The position numbers and the translations under genes are program-made. Below the pieces are notes generated by a model, which was not told the origin of the DNA, ran no database searches, and worked only from the letters and a program-made list of their open reading frames with translations. A DNA stretch of 64,000 nt from Acidobacteriaceae bacterium dw_441 (lineage in GTDB: Bacteria; Acidobacteriota; Terriglobia; Terriglobales; Acidobacteriaceae), in contig JAAVVA010000001.1 of the NCBI GenBank assembly GCA_018449715.1, positions 682,001-746,000 on the forward strand, in the 5' to 3' direction. Below, in pieces: positions 7,228 to 15,180 of this stretch. Each line of letters starts with the position of its first letter. The first letter of the stretch is position 1.

Positions 7228-8424
7228 TCAGGAGACCTTCTTGAGGAGGCCGTGGGGATCGAGTACAAACTTCTTGGCCGCCCCCTTATCGAAGTCCTTG
7301 TAACCCTGGGGAGCGTCATCGAGACTGATGACAGTTGCATTCACGATCTTTGCGATGGGAAGTCGATCGTGCAGAATCGCCTGCATCAATTGCCGGTTGT
7401 ATTTCAGTACTGGAGTTTGGCCGGTGTAGAAGCGGTGTGACTTCGCCCATCCCAGTCCGAAGCGCATGCTCAGGTTTCCGGTCTGTGCAGCCTTGTCCGT
7501 GGCGCCGGGGTCTTCCGTGACGTAGAGGCCGGGGATGCCAATGGAACCTGCGGCACGCGTAATGGTCATCAGGGAATTCAGCACCGTTGCTGGAGCCTCC
7601 GCACCATTGTGCCCATGCGATTTGGCCTCGAAACCCACGGCGTCGATGGCCGCATCGACCTCCGGCTTTCCGACGATCTGTGCGATCTGATCTTCGAGAG
7701 ATGCATCCTTGCTCAGATCGATGGGCTCGTATCCGACGGACTTGGCGTGGGCCAGCCGCTCTGCGTTCATATCGCCGATAAGCACGACAGCCGCGCCAAG
7801 AATATAGGCAGACGCCGCGGCGGCCATACCCACAGGTCCGGCCCCGGCCACATAGACGACCGAGCCGACACCTACACCTGCGTTGACCGCTCCATGAAAG
7901 CCGGTGGGGAGGATGTCCGTTAGCATGGTCAGGTCCTTGATTTTCTCCATGGCCTGAGCTTTGTCAGGGAAGGGGATCAGGTTGAAATCGGCATAGGGAA
8001 CCATCACATACTCGGCTTGACCTCCGACCCATCCGCCCATGTCGACGTATCCATAGGCTCCTCCGGCACGGCCAGGGTTAACATTCAGACACACGCCCGT
8101 CTCCTGGGCGCGACAGGTCCGGCAGCGTCCGCATGCGACGTTGAAGGGCACCGTGACCAGATCGCCCTTCTTGATGTATTCGACGTCTGAGCCCAGCTCG
8201 ATCACCTCGCCTGTGATCTCATGGCCAAGCACCATGCCTGTTGGAGCTGTGGTGCGGCCACGAACCATGTGCTGGTCAGATCCGCAGATGTTGGTCGACA
8301 CTACCTTGAGAATGACGCCGTGGTTGATCTTCTTCCCGGCTGGATTCTCGAGCTTGGGGTAATCGATAGACTGCACTTCAACGTGATTTGGTCCGAGAAA
8401 GACGACTCCGCGATTGGATGCCAT
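7228..8424 (-). CDS. fdhA: glutathione-independent formaldehyde dehydrogenase (zinc, NAD)
   Basis: The 398-residue protein is a long-chain zinc alcohol dehydrogenase. It shows the catalytic-zinc segment STNICGSDQHMVRG, GHEITGEV, the four structural-zinc cysteines in CGRCRTCRAQETGVC, and the nucleotide-binding GAGPVGMAAAASA. The VDMGGWVGGQAEYVMVPYADFN stretch and the overall length match Pseudomonas putida-type formaldehyde dehydrogenase, which oxidises formaldehyde to formate with tightly bound NAD and no glutathione. AAAGGAA precedes the ATG. It forms its own transcription unit closed by the hairpin downstream. A relation to the hydrogenase cluster is not evident; it probably detoxifies aldehydes. 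Confidence 0.9.
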   Translation of the reverse strand: MASNRGVVFLGPNHVEVQSIDYPKLENPAGKKINHGVILKVVSTNICGSDQHMVRGRTTAPTGMVLGHEITGEVIELGSDVEYIKKGDLVTVPFNVACGRCRTCRAQETGVCLNVNPGRAGGAYGYVDMGGWVGGQAEYVMVPYADFNLIPFPDKAQAMEKIKDLTMLTDILPTGFHGAVNAGVGVGSVVYVAGAGPVGMAAAASAYILGAAVVLIGDMNAERLAHAKSVGYEPIDLSKDASLEDQIAQIVGKPEVDAAIDAVGFEAKSHGHNGAEAPATVLNSLMTITRAAGSIGIPGLYVTEDPGATDKAAQTGNLSMRFGLGWAKSHRFYTGQTPVLKYNRQLMQAILHDRLPIAKIVNATVISLDDAPQGYKDFDKGAAKKFVLDPHGLLKKVS

Positions 8425-8499
8425 GGTAGTTCCTTTCTACTAAAAACGGCAGGAGTAAATCGTACGTTGTTATAAGGCCAAAGTCACAAATTGCGAGAG

Positions 8500-8645
8500 A
8501 GAGTGTGAGACTGACCGAAGACCCGATGGCGCAGGAATGCCTAGAACGTCGCGGCTCATGGTCCTGCTCTCCGGAGCCGCCGCTGACGCCGATGGCTCCA
8601 ACCACCTTGCCGCCCCTGCTTCAGTGGGATGCCGTCGCAAAGCAG
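8500..8645 (-). pseudogene. GlcG/HbpS-family C-terminal remnant
   Basis: Read on the minus strand with one frameshift, this gives DGIPLKQ-GGKVVGAIGVSGGSGEQDHE, the conserved end of the GlcG/HbpS haem-degrading family (VGAIGVSGG-GEQD). The upstream two thirds are absent: the fragment abuts the TetR remnant on the other strand. The frame breaks again after the motif. A dead fragment left by rearrangement. Confidence 0.6.
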
Positions 8646-8792
8646 GCGGCTGCACGTATGGACAAAATTCTCAGCGCGGCTGAGGAGTTGTTTCTTCATG
8701 AGGGATTTGATCGCGCCAGTGTTGCATCCATTGCGAAGCTGCGGGCGCCTCCAAAGAAACTCTCTACTCTTGTTTTTCTACGAAGGAGCTGT
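8640..8792 (+). pseudogene. TetR-family N-terminal remnant
   Basis: The plus strand encodes RMDKILSAAEELFLHEGFDRASVASIAK, the helix-turn-helix start of a TetR repressor. After a frameshift near 8740 it continues as AGASKETLYSCFSTKEL, the recognition helix and the segment after it. Nothing of the ligand domain follows, because the sequence runs into a fragment on the opposite strand. Non-functional. Confidence 0.7.
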
Positions 8793-9133
8793 GATGCGAT
8801 CGTGCATGTCCTTTTCGAGCCTTCCATCTGGTGTCGTGAAGTCGCCCATCCTGATAGTCAGGACGACCAGAGCTACATTCGGCGCGATCTCGGATATTTC
8901 GCTCTCCAAGGTTTCCTGCCGGACTCTGAGGAACATCGTCGAGAGATAAGCGGTGTGGGCTTTCATTACGGCTGCTTTCCCGCGCCAGTGCATCCCCACG
9001 ATGTTGATCCAGTCGCAGTTTCCGTCAGATAGGACGCGTAGGCATCCATATCGTTCGCATTCCACGCCTCGCCGAGCCCTCTCACCGTTCTCTGAATCGC
9101 CTGAGTCTCCTTTTCCCTAGGCATGTGCTCCAT
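8778..9133 (-). pseudogene. SgcJ/EcaC-family (SnoaL-like) gene with frameshifts
   Basis: From ATG 9133 the minus strand reads METxx...AIQRTVRGLGEAWNANDMDAYASYLTE, then shifts frame near 9030 into DWINIVGMHWRGKAAVMKAHTAYL and TIRMGDFTTPDGRLEKDMHDRITA. These segments match the SgcJ/EcaC (NTF2-like) family in order. A second shift falls at the C-terminus. The family has small cone-shaped folds of mostly unknown role. Two breaks make this a pseudogene. Confidence 0.65.
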
Positions 9134-9308
9134 CCCGTCCCTTCCTTGCGTTTAAGCGTAAGCCAGTGGGCGAGAGACCAGATTGAATAAATGCGACATC
9201 GGTCTTTGCCGATTCAGATTTGCTGTCGCCATGTCGGAAATATTCAATTACTCTGCCGAGTCCGCTGGTAATTTCGCACCATATCAGTTCAGGATGAGGG
9301 AGTACATC

Positions 9309-9737
9309 ATGGCTACCGTTGCAGTGTCGGTAAAGGCGGCTATCTCCGAACGACGCTTCCATGTATGGATGGCAGCAGTCTTCGTAGTGATGGTCTTCTG
9401 CGGTTTCGGACTCAACTTCGCGATGGGGCGGGTTCGCGCGACGCTGCCACCCCTGGTTCGTTTTCATGGGATGGCGTTTAGCGGTTGGATTTTGCTTTAT
9501 CTGGTCCAGTGCGTGCTGGTGGACCGGGGATCTGTTGCTGTTCATCGTCGGCTTGGCTGGTTCGGCGCTGTACTTTCAATGGTGATTGTGCCGCTGGGTA
9601 TCGTCACAACCATCATGGCCATCCGACGGGCGCTGTGCCCACCCCATGTGGACCGACAAGGGCAACCTCCGGCGACGTCTCGAAATCCTCTTGTGCCTGC
9701 GAGACGCGATAGGGTTCGGCGAGGTAGATCTCAATGA
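9309..9737 (+). pseudogene. integral membrane protein, C-terminally truncated
   Basis: From ATG 9309 there are three clear hydrophobic helices: VWMAAVFVVMVFCGFGL, HGMAFSGWILLYLVQCVLV and FGAVLSMVIVPLGIVTTIMAI. After the last helix (about base 9630) the frame turns into low-complexity Arg-rich sequence that is the antisense of an AraC fragment, so the natural C-terminus is lost. I do not recognise the family. Possibly still translated but unlikely to work. Confidence 0.5.
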
Positions 9738-9889
9738 ACAGGTCCGGGCGCGCGGGCGAGCGGATGAGTGAGACTTGCCTTGCCAAAGTGCGCGCGGCGC
9801 TCCTCGAAGCCGGATACCAGCGATCGCAGCGCTGGAGAAGGTGGCGGGCGTTCCAAAAGCATCATCGGCAATTCCTTTCGGTCCGACAT
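9640..9889 (-). pseudogene. AraC-family N-terminal domain remnant
   Basis: The minus strand reads PPPSPALRSLVSGFEERRAHFGKASLTHP and, after one frameshift, ARPDLFIEIYLAEPYRVSQAQEDFETSPEVALVGPHG. This is the usual N-terminal ligand-side domain of a class of AraC regulators. The DNA-binding half is missing because the fragment ends against the truncated membrane protein. Confidence 0.5.
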
Positions 9890-9911
9890 CTCTGGGACGT
9901 ACAGAAATCGT

Positions 9912-10089
9912 AGCAAAAGCCGATGGGCTGGCAGTAAATGTTGCCGGCAAACTTTATATCGCTGACGCGGGTAACAACCGTATCGTCAATATTACTCCTG
10001 GAAGTAGGACCGGTGTTGTCTCTGGTATCACTGGCGGTGTCACTCTGAGTGGACCGAAGAGTGTCGCGGTGGATCGGGTCTTTGTTTAG
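9912..10089 (+). pseudogene. NHL-repeat protein fragment
   Basis: The frame gives ADGLAVNVAGKLYIADAGNNRIVNI, then a glycine-rich linker and GPKSVAVD, i.e. about one and a half NHL beta-propeller repeats followed by a stop. There is no signal peptide or other blade. A piece of a larger secreted propeller protein. Confidence 0.55.
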
Positions 10090-10141
10090 TGAATCGTTGA
10101 TTTGGACTGATGATCGAGTACCAACTCTTTACTCTATGCAA

Positions 10142-11455
10142 CTATCGGGAGTGAAGTGCAGCCAGATCCGCTTGCAGTGGAACGCCTCCGCTAAGCTTGA
10201 TGTGCAGGACAGCTTCGAACGGCTTGAGGGCTCCGTTGGACAAACCGACGCGATCTTTGAGTATGCGCACGCTCTCCGGATTGCAGGCAAATTCGACGGC
10301 GGCCTGAGTTCCGTTGGTGGTGAGACCTGTGAAGATAGCAACGCGGCGGTTGACCTGGATGCCCGGAATCGAGGCGATGATGGCATATTCATCGTTGGGG
10401 CCGGAGGGAGTAAAGCTTGCCGGTTCGCCTGAGTGTGGATGGCGGTTAACTATATATCCTTTGTTGTTGCCGTCGAGATCGATGGCAAAGTCGGCGGTGG
10501 AGGGAAGCTCCTGCAGAGCCCCATTCTGACTGGGAGCACCGACAAAGACGAGATCGCGCAGTTTGGCTTCATCCCACGTGACCAGACGACTGCGCTTCAG
10601 AGTGAAGTCCGCATGATGAAGGTCGAAGACCTTCGCCAGATCGTAGATGGCGGTCGCTTCCCCTGTGCCGGTGTAGGTTTCGTCAGGTATGCCCGGGTAA
10701 GCGGGGGAGTCTGCGAGGGCTGCCTTCGGCACCAGCTTGAGCCCTGTATAGGGTGTGCCCTTGAAAAGGGGGTTGCTATAGATGACCAGGGGAGGATTGG
10801 AGCCGAAAAAAGGCTTCCAGAAAGAATCAACCTCAGAGTGGGCCGGGAAGGGAAGGCGCCAGCCCAGAGTAAGACCAGCAAGTCCTCCCAGGAACAGGCA
10901 GACAATAGATGCGGCGATGCTCCTCCAGGGAGTTTTGCGGAGGGGTTTTATCGGAGTGGCCGCCTCTATCTCCGGTGAGATGTCTGTCGGAGATGGATCG
11001 GAAAGAGTCGATGTCTCGGGCAGAACAATCGGAGGAGGAGAGACGTGAGGAGATTGGTTGGTGGCACGGAATACAGGAAGGTAATGCCCCTTCGGAATCT
11101 CGACAATTAAATCCTCATTGCTACCTTCGTTTGCAAAGTAGGCCGCGAGTTTCAGGCGGAGGAGACGAGCCTGCGAACGGACAATGCTGTCGTCACTGGA
11201 GTTGTAGCCGGGGATACGATGAAAGACGTGAACGCCGATCTGCTGCTCCGTGGCTTCTTCGGGAGCATCGCGCAAGCAGCAATCCACTACATAAAGAAAG
11301 AACTCACACAGTTTGGGCGAGGAATTAAGGTGAGGACTCGCTACGACGCGCTGAGCGAGAGTCCAGCGCGGATCGGTTATCTTTCCCCCGTAGGATGAAT
11401 GGCTTACGGCAGTTCCACTCACAATATTAACGAGTATTTCACGTTGAAAATTCAC
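10142..11455 (-). CDS. membrane-tethered regulator with helix-turn-helix-like N-domain
   Basis: The 437-residue protein has three parts: a cytoplasmic domain (about residues 30-130) with the conserved EQQIGVHVFHR and SIVRSQARLLRLKL segments; a Pro-rich linker; and one membrane helix (about 178-200), followed by a periplasmic domain of about 235 residues with no motif I know. The N-domain resembles those often labelled adenylate-cyclase-like or winged-helix in Acidobacteria. The gene is divergent from an Oar receptor, 130 bases apart, and a decayed homologue at 56910-58274 is divergent from another receptor. I infer a one-piece signal transducer that senses something in the periplasm and controls its receptor; neither the DNA target nor the signal is shown. 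Confidence 0.75.
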   Translation of the reverse strand: MNFQREILVNIVSGTAVSHSSYGGKITDPRWTLAQRVVASPHLNSSPKLCEFFLYVVDCCLRDAPEEATEQQIGVHVFHRIPGYNSSDDSIVRSQARLLRLKLAAYFANEGSNEDLIVEIPKGHYLPVFRATNQSPHVSPPPIVLPETSTLSDPSPTDISPEIEAATPIKPLRKTPWRSIAASIVCLFLGGLAGLTLGWRLPFPAHSEVDSFWKPFFGSNPPLVIYSNPLFKGTPYTGLKLVPKAALADSPAYPGIPDETYTGTGEATAIYDLAKVFDLHHADFTLKRSRLVTWDEAKLRDLVFVGAPSQNGALQELPSTADFAIDLDGNNKGYIVNRHPHSGEPASFTPSGPNDEYAIIASIPGIQVNRRVAIFTGLTTNGTQAAVEFACNPESVRILKDRVGLSNGALKPFEAVLHIKLSGGVPLQADLAALHSR

Positions 11456-11587
11456 CCGTCAAACGCAGCCACGCACCGTGAATACAGTGACAACCGTTGT
11501 TTTTGAAGTCGATTGTTAGCCACTGATGTGAGGCAAAGTGCATCTCTTGCGAGAGGCTTGACCTGCCTTAAGCATCAGGAGGACTAG

Positions 11588-14500
11588 ATGTTGAGATATA
11601 AAAAAGCAGCCCGCTTATGGGTGACTCTGGCAGTGGTGTGTTTCTTGCTGGCAGGCCCGCGAGGTATGCGCGCTCAGGCGGTCTATGGTTCGCTTTATGG
11701 AACCGTGACCGATACTTCGGGGGCAGTAGTCAAAGGTGCGACCGTTACGGTAACGAATGCCGGAAAAGGAATTACGCAGACGACGCAGACCAATGAGAGT
11801 GGAGCCTGGAATGTTGCGCACTTAATCCCAGATAGCTATGACGTGAAGATTGAGGCATCGACCTTTGCGGCTGCCGAATCAAAGGACGTCGTTGTCCATG
11901 CGGATACGGCCCAGATGGTCAACGTGCAGATGGGCGCCAGTTCGAACGAGACGGTCAATGTCTCGGCGAATGAGGTTCCGGCTCTCAAGACCGATCGAGC
12001 CGATGTAGCTCAGATCCTGGATGAGCGGGCGGTCCAGAACCTTCCAAACCTGAGCCGTAATTTCACTCAGTTTACGCTTCTTACCCCAGGGGTGCAGCAC
12101 TCGACCTTCAACATCAGTGGGCCGGAGAATCCTCAAGGCACGACCTCAGTGACGACCAACGGTTCAAGCTATGGCGTACAGGGATGGCTGCTCGATGGTA
12201 CTGATAACCGTGAGCCGGTTCTAGGAATCATCGTGATTAACCCCACGCTCGACTCGGTCGGAGAATTAAAGGTTACCTCGTCTAATTATGATGCCGAATT
12301 CGGCGGAGCAATCGGTGGCATCGTCAGCGCACAGACAAAGTCCGGCGGAAACCAGTTCCATGGGGATGCCTTTTTCTTCCGGCACAGCGGTGAGCAGCTG
12401 GCACGCAATCCGTTTACTCAATCTTCGCCCGATCCCGTGACAGGGAAGTATATTCCGGGACAGGTCTTCGGCCAGTTTGGTGGATCGCTCTCGGGGCCGA
12501 TCATCAAAGACCGTACCTTCTTCTTCATGGATTATCAGGGAACGCGTCAGCGTCTGGGAGCAAGCCAACTGCTTTCGGTTCCAACGCAGCAGGTGCGCAA
12601 CACTTGTATCGATCAGACCTCTGGCACCGCCTGCGATCTGAGCCAGTACATGGGGGCGCAGCCGCTTTATAACCATTCTTCGGGCACGGGAGTTGCGGGG
12701 CAGCAGTATGCCAGTAATGCGATTCCGCGCGCTGCTTTGTCTCCGCAGGCGATTGCTTTGCTGAAGTTGCTGCCTGCTCCGAACACGAACGGAACCTCGA
12801 CCACGAACAACTATGCAGCTTCGGGCAATGGCAGCAGCGATGCCGATCAGGCCGATGTTCGTCTGGACCATCAGGTCAACAGCAAGATCCACGCTTTCGG
12901 TCGTTATGACTACGCTCTCTTCCGTCTGTTTGGAGATGCGGCCTTTGGCCCCGGTGGAGGTTCCGGCTTCGGGATTGGTGGAACGACAGGTCGCTCGCAG
13001 GTGCAGAACCAGAGCGCGGCTCTCGGTATGGACTGGGCAGTGAGCCAATCGTTGCTGACGGATGTTCGCTTTGGCTTCCTCAGCTATCACGTCTCCGAAA
13101 ACAAGCTGACGGCAGGGCAGACGCCTGCGCAGGATGCTGGAATTCCCAACCTGAATACGGCAGCTGACAGCAGTGGTCTTCCGAACTTCACGATGACGGA
13201 TACGATCAGCAACTTCGGCAATCAGGGCTGCAACTGTCCTCTGCTGGAGAGCGAGCAGGTCTTTCAGTTGGCAAATAACTGGACGAAGTTTCTCGGCAAT
13301 CACACCATCAAGTTCGGCGGCGATATTCGTTATGCTTTGAACCTGCGTAACGCAAGCGACAACGATCGCGCCGGTGTGTTGAACTTCGCCTCAGCTTCGA
13401 CGGCTGCTGGACCTCTCGATCCGGTCGCTTCGAGCGGCAATGCACTCGGCTCGCTGCTCTTCGGACAGGTAGCTCGTTTCCAGCGCTACGATGTTTATCA
13501 ACAGGACGCGTCGAATCGACAGAAGCGCGGTGCGTTCTATGCGCAGGATTCATGGCGTGTAACAAGTAAGTTGCAGATCAATTACGGCATCCGGTGGGAT
13601 CTCATCTATCCCGAGACGGTAAACAGCCCGGGCAATGGCGGCTTCGCTGATATCAACGCTGGTGGCATCCGTGTCGCGGGTGTTGGGACCGGAACGAACG
13701 GTGGTCAGAAGATGGACTATCAGAACCTTGCAGGGCGTTTTGGATTCGCATATCAACTGCATCCAAATACGGTGATTCGTGGCGGCTTCGGCCAGGTCTA
13801 TGACAGCGTAGGCTTCTTCGGTACGCTCTTCGGCTCTGTTCTCACCCACAATCTTCCTGTGTTGAACAACGAAGATCAGGGTTCGACCAGCACGACGGGC
13901 CAGTACTTCGCTACGCTGACGACGCTTCCTGCAAAGCCCGGAGCTCCGACGATTCCGGCGAATGGAATTATCCCATTCTCGAACAGCACCAGCCCGCAGT
14001 TCCGTGGCAGCAGAATTCAGCTCCCCAAGGTCGATCAGTGGAATCTGACACTGCAGCAGCAGTTCAGCAATACGCTGACGGCGGAGATCGCCTATGTTGG
14101 TAACCATGCGGAGCACATCTATCCGGGCGAGACGTATGGCTTCGACTTCAACTCGCCTCTGTTGCCAACCTCGCCAAGCCAACTCGGCAACAGCGCTCAG
14201 CGTCGTCCCTATTACAACCGCTTCATCGGAGAGTATCAGGGCGCGCAGACGATATGCTGCTCGAACGGTCTAACCTCAGCTGCTCCAGCGGCGAACTCAA
14301 ACTACCACGCGTTACAGACGAAGGTGGATAAGCGCTTCAGCAACGGATTGCAGTTCAATGCGAACTACACCTGGTCGAAGGCGATGAACTATGCCAACGA
14401 CGCACTGTTCGCAAACTATCCTACCCTCAGCTATGGACGCAACGATACGAACCGCACGCATGTCTTTGTTACGAGTGGTGTGTATGCTCTTCCCTTCGGG

Positions 14501-15091
14501 CGAGACCGCATGTTTGCAAGCCACGTCAATCGCCTGGTCGACTATGCGATTGGAGGATGGACCCTGAGCGGAACGACAACATGGGAGAGCGGACGTCCGT
14601 TTACGCCGACCTATGCAGAGTGCGGCGCCGATCAGGACCTCGACAACAACTTCGGTGGACCTGGGGTGACGAGCGACTGCCGTCCCAACAAGACGGGTGG
14701 CGGCTTCGTGACCCAGGTCGGCTCGCTTGATCCGGTGACGCATTCGCGGCAGTATTTCACGCCGGTAGCTGCATTGTCTTCGAATGGGGCTGTCTCCGGA
14801 GCATTTGCTCGTCCTGCCTTTGGCTCGATTGGCAATATCGGTCGCAACTCCCTGGTGGGACCGCGTGACTACTACGCCGATGCGGCGCTCATCAAAGACA
14901 TCCCGATCACCGAACGAGTGAAGGCTCAGTTCCAGTTCCAGGCCTTCAACGTATTCAACCATGTCGCGCTGGATATTCCCACAGCCTCGAATGCACGATG
15001 CGTCGACTGCTCGACGGGAGGTGGTATCACCAGTCTGGAAGGAAACTCCAGCATGCGCCAGTTGCAGTTCTCTGGCCGCATCACCTTCTAA
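11588..15091 (+). CDS. Oar/TonB-dependent outer-membrane receptor
   Basis: The 1167-residue protein begins with a signal peptide ending near RAQA. A carboxypeptidase-regulatory-like domain follows (YGTVTDTSGAVVKGATVTV), then a plug region (NLPNLSRNFTQFTLLTPGV, GTDNRE, SNYDAEFGGAIGG) and a long barrel ending in a terminal Phe (GRITF). This is the Oar-type architecture common in Acidobacteria, thought to import or bind large oligosaccharides or peptides through TonB. AGGAGG precedes the ATG. The membrane-tethered regulator is divergent and an exported glycoside hydrolase follows, so glycan import is likely here (inference). Confidence 0.9.
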   Translation: MLRYKKAARLWVTLAVVCFLLAGPRGMRAQAVYGSLYGTVTDTSGAVVKGATVTVTNAGKGITQTTQTNESGAWNVAHLIPDSYDVKIEASTFAAAESKDVVVHADTAQMVNVQMGASSNETVNVSANEVPALKTDRADVAQILDERAVQNLPNLSRNFTQFTLLTPGVQHSTFNISGPENPQGTTSVTTNGSSYGVQGWLLDGTDNREPVLGIIVINPTLDSVGELKVTSSNYDAEFGGAIGGIVSAQTKSGGNQFHGDAFFFRHSGEQLARNPFTQSSPDPVTGKYIPGQVFGQFGGSLSGPIIKDRTFFFMDYQGTRQRLGASQLLSVPTQQVRNTCIDQTSGTACDLSQYMGAQPLYNHSSGTGVAGQQYASNAIPRAALSPQAIALLKLLPAPNTNGTSTTNNYAASGNGSSDADQADVRLDHQVNSKIHAFGRYDYALFRLFGDAAFGPGGGSGFGIGGTTGRSQVQNQSAALGMDWAVSQSLLTDVRFGFLSYHVSENKLTAGQTPAQDAGIPNLNTAADSSGLPNFTMTDTISNFGNQGCNCPLLESEQVFQLANNWTKFLGNHTIKFGGDIRYALNLRNASDNDRAGVLNFASASTAAGPLDPVASSGNALGSLLFGQVARFQRYDVYQQDASNRQKRGAFYAQDSWRVTSKLQINYGIRWDLIYPETVNSPGNGGFADINAGGIRVAGVGTGTNGGQKMDYQNLAGRFGFAYQLHPNTVIRGGFGQVYDSVGFFGTLFGSVLTHNLPVLNNEDQGSTSTTGQYFATLTTLPAKPGAPTIPANGIIPFSNSTSPQFRGSRIQLPKVDQWNLTLQQQFSNTLTAEIAYVGNHAEHIYPGETYGFDFNSPLLPTSPSQLGNSAQRRPYYNRFIGEYQGAQTICCSNGLTSAAPAANSNYHALQTKVDKRFSNGLQFNANYTWSKAMNYANDALFANYPTLSYGRNDTNRTHVFVTSGVYALPFGRDRMFASHVNRLVDYAIGGWTLSGTTTWESGRPFTPTYAECGADQDLDNNFGGPGVTSDCRPNKTGGGFVTQVGSLDPVTHSRQYFTPVAALSSNGAVSGAFARPAFGSIGNIGRNSLVGPRDYYADAALIKDIPITERVKAQFQFQAFNVFNHVALDIPTASNARCVDCSTGGGITSLEGNSSMRQLQFSGRITF

Positions 15092-15108
15092 CGCAGTAGT
15101 AAAACCTG

Positions 15109-15140
15109 AAGCAGGGGCTGCCTATCGGTGGCTCCTGCTT
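15109..15140 (+). terminator. hairpin between receptor and glycoside hydrolase
   Basis: Arms AAGCAGGGGCTGCC (15109-15122) and GGTGGCTCCTGCTT (15127-15140) pair with G-U and one or two mismatches around a TATC loop, followed by TCTGTCTC. It may end or attenuate transcription before the glycoside hydrolase gene 40 bases downstream. Confidence 0.5.
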
Positions 15141-15180
15141 TCTGTCTCATACCGTAGAATCCCTGATAAGAAGAGGACCC

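Noticed and set aside
12266..13303. 345-codon frame on the minus strand inside the first Oar receptor
   Set aside because: It is the antisense of a confident receptor gene, is rich in Arg and Val as antisense frames are, and shows no family motif.
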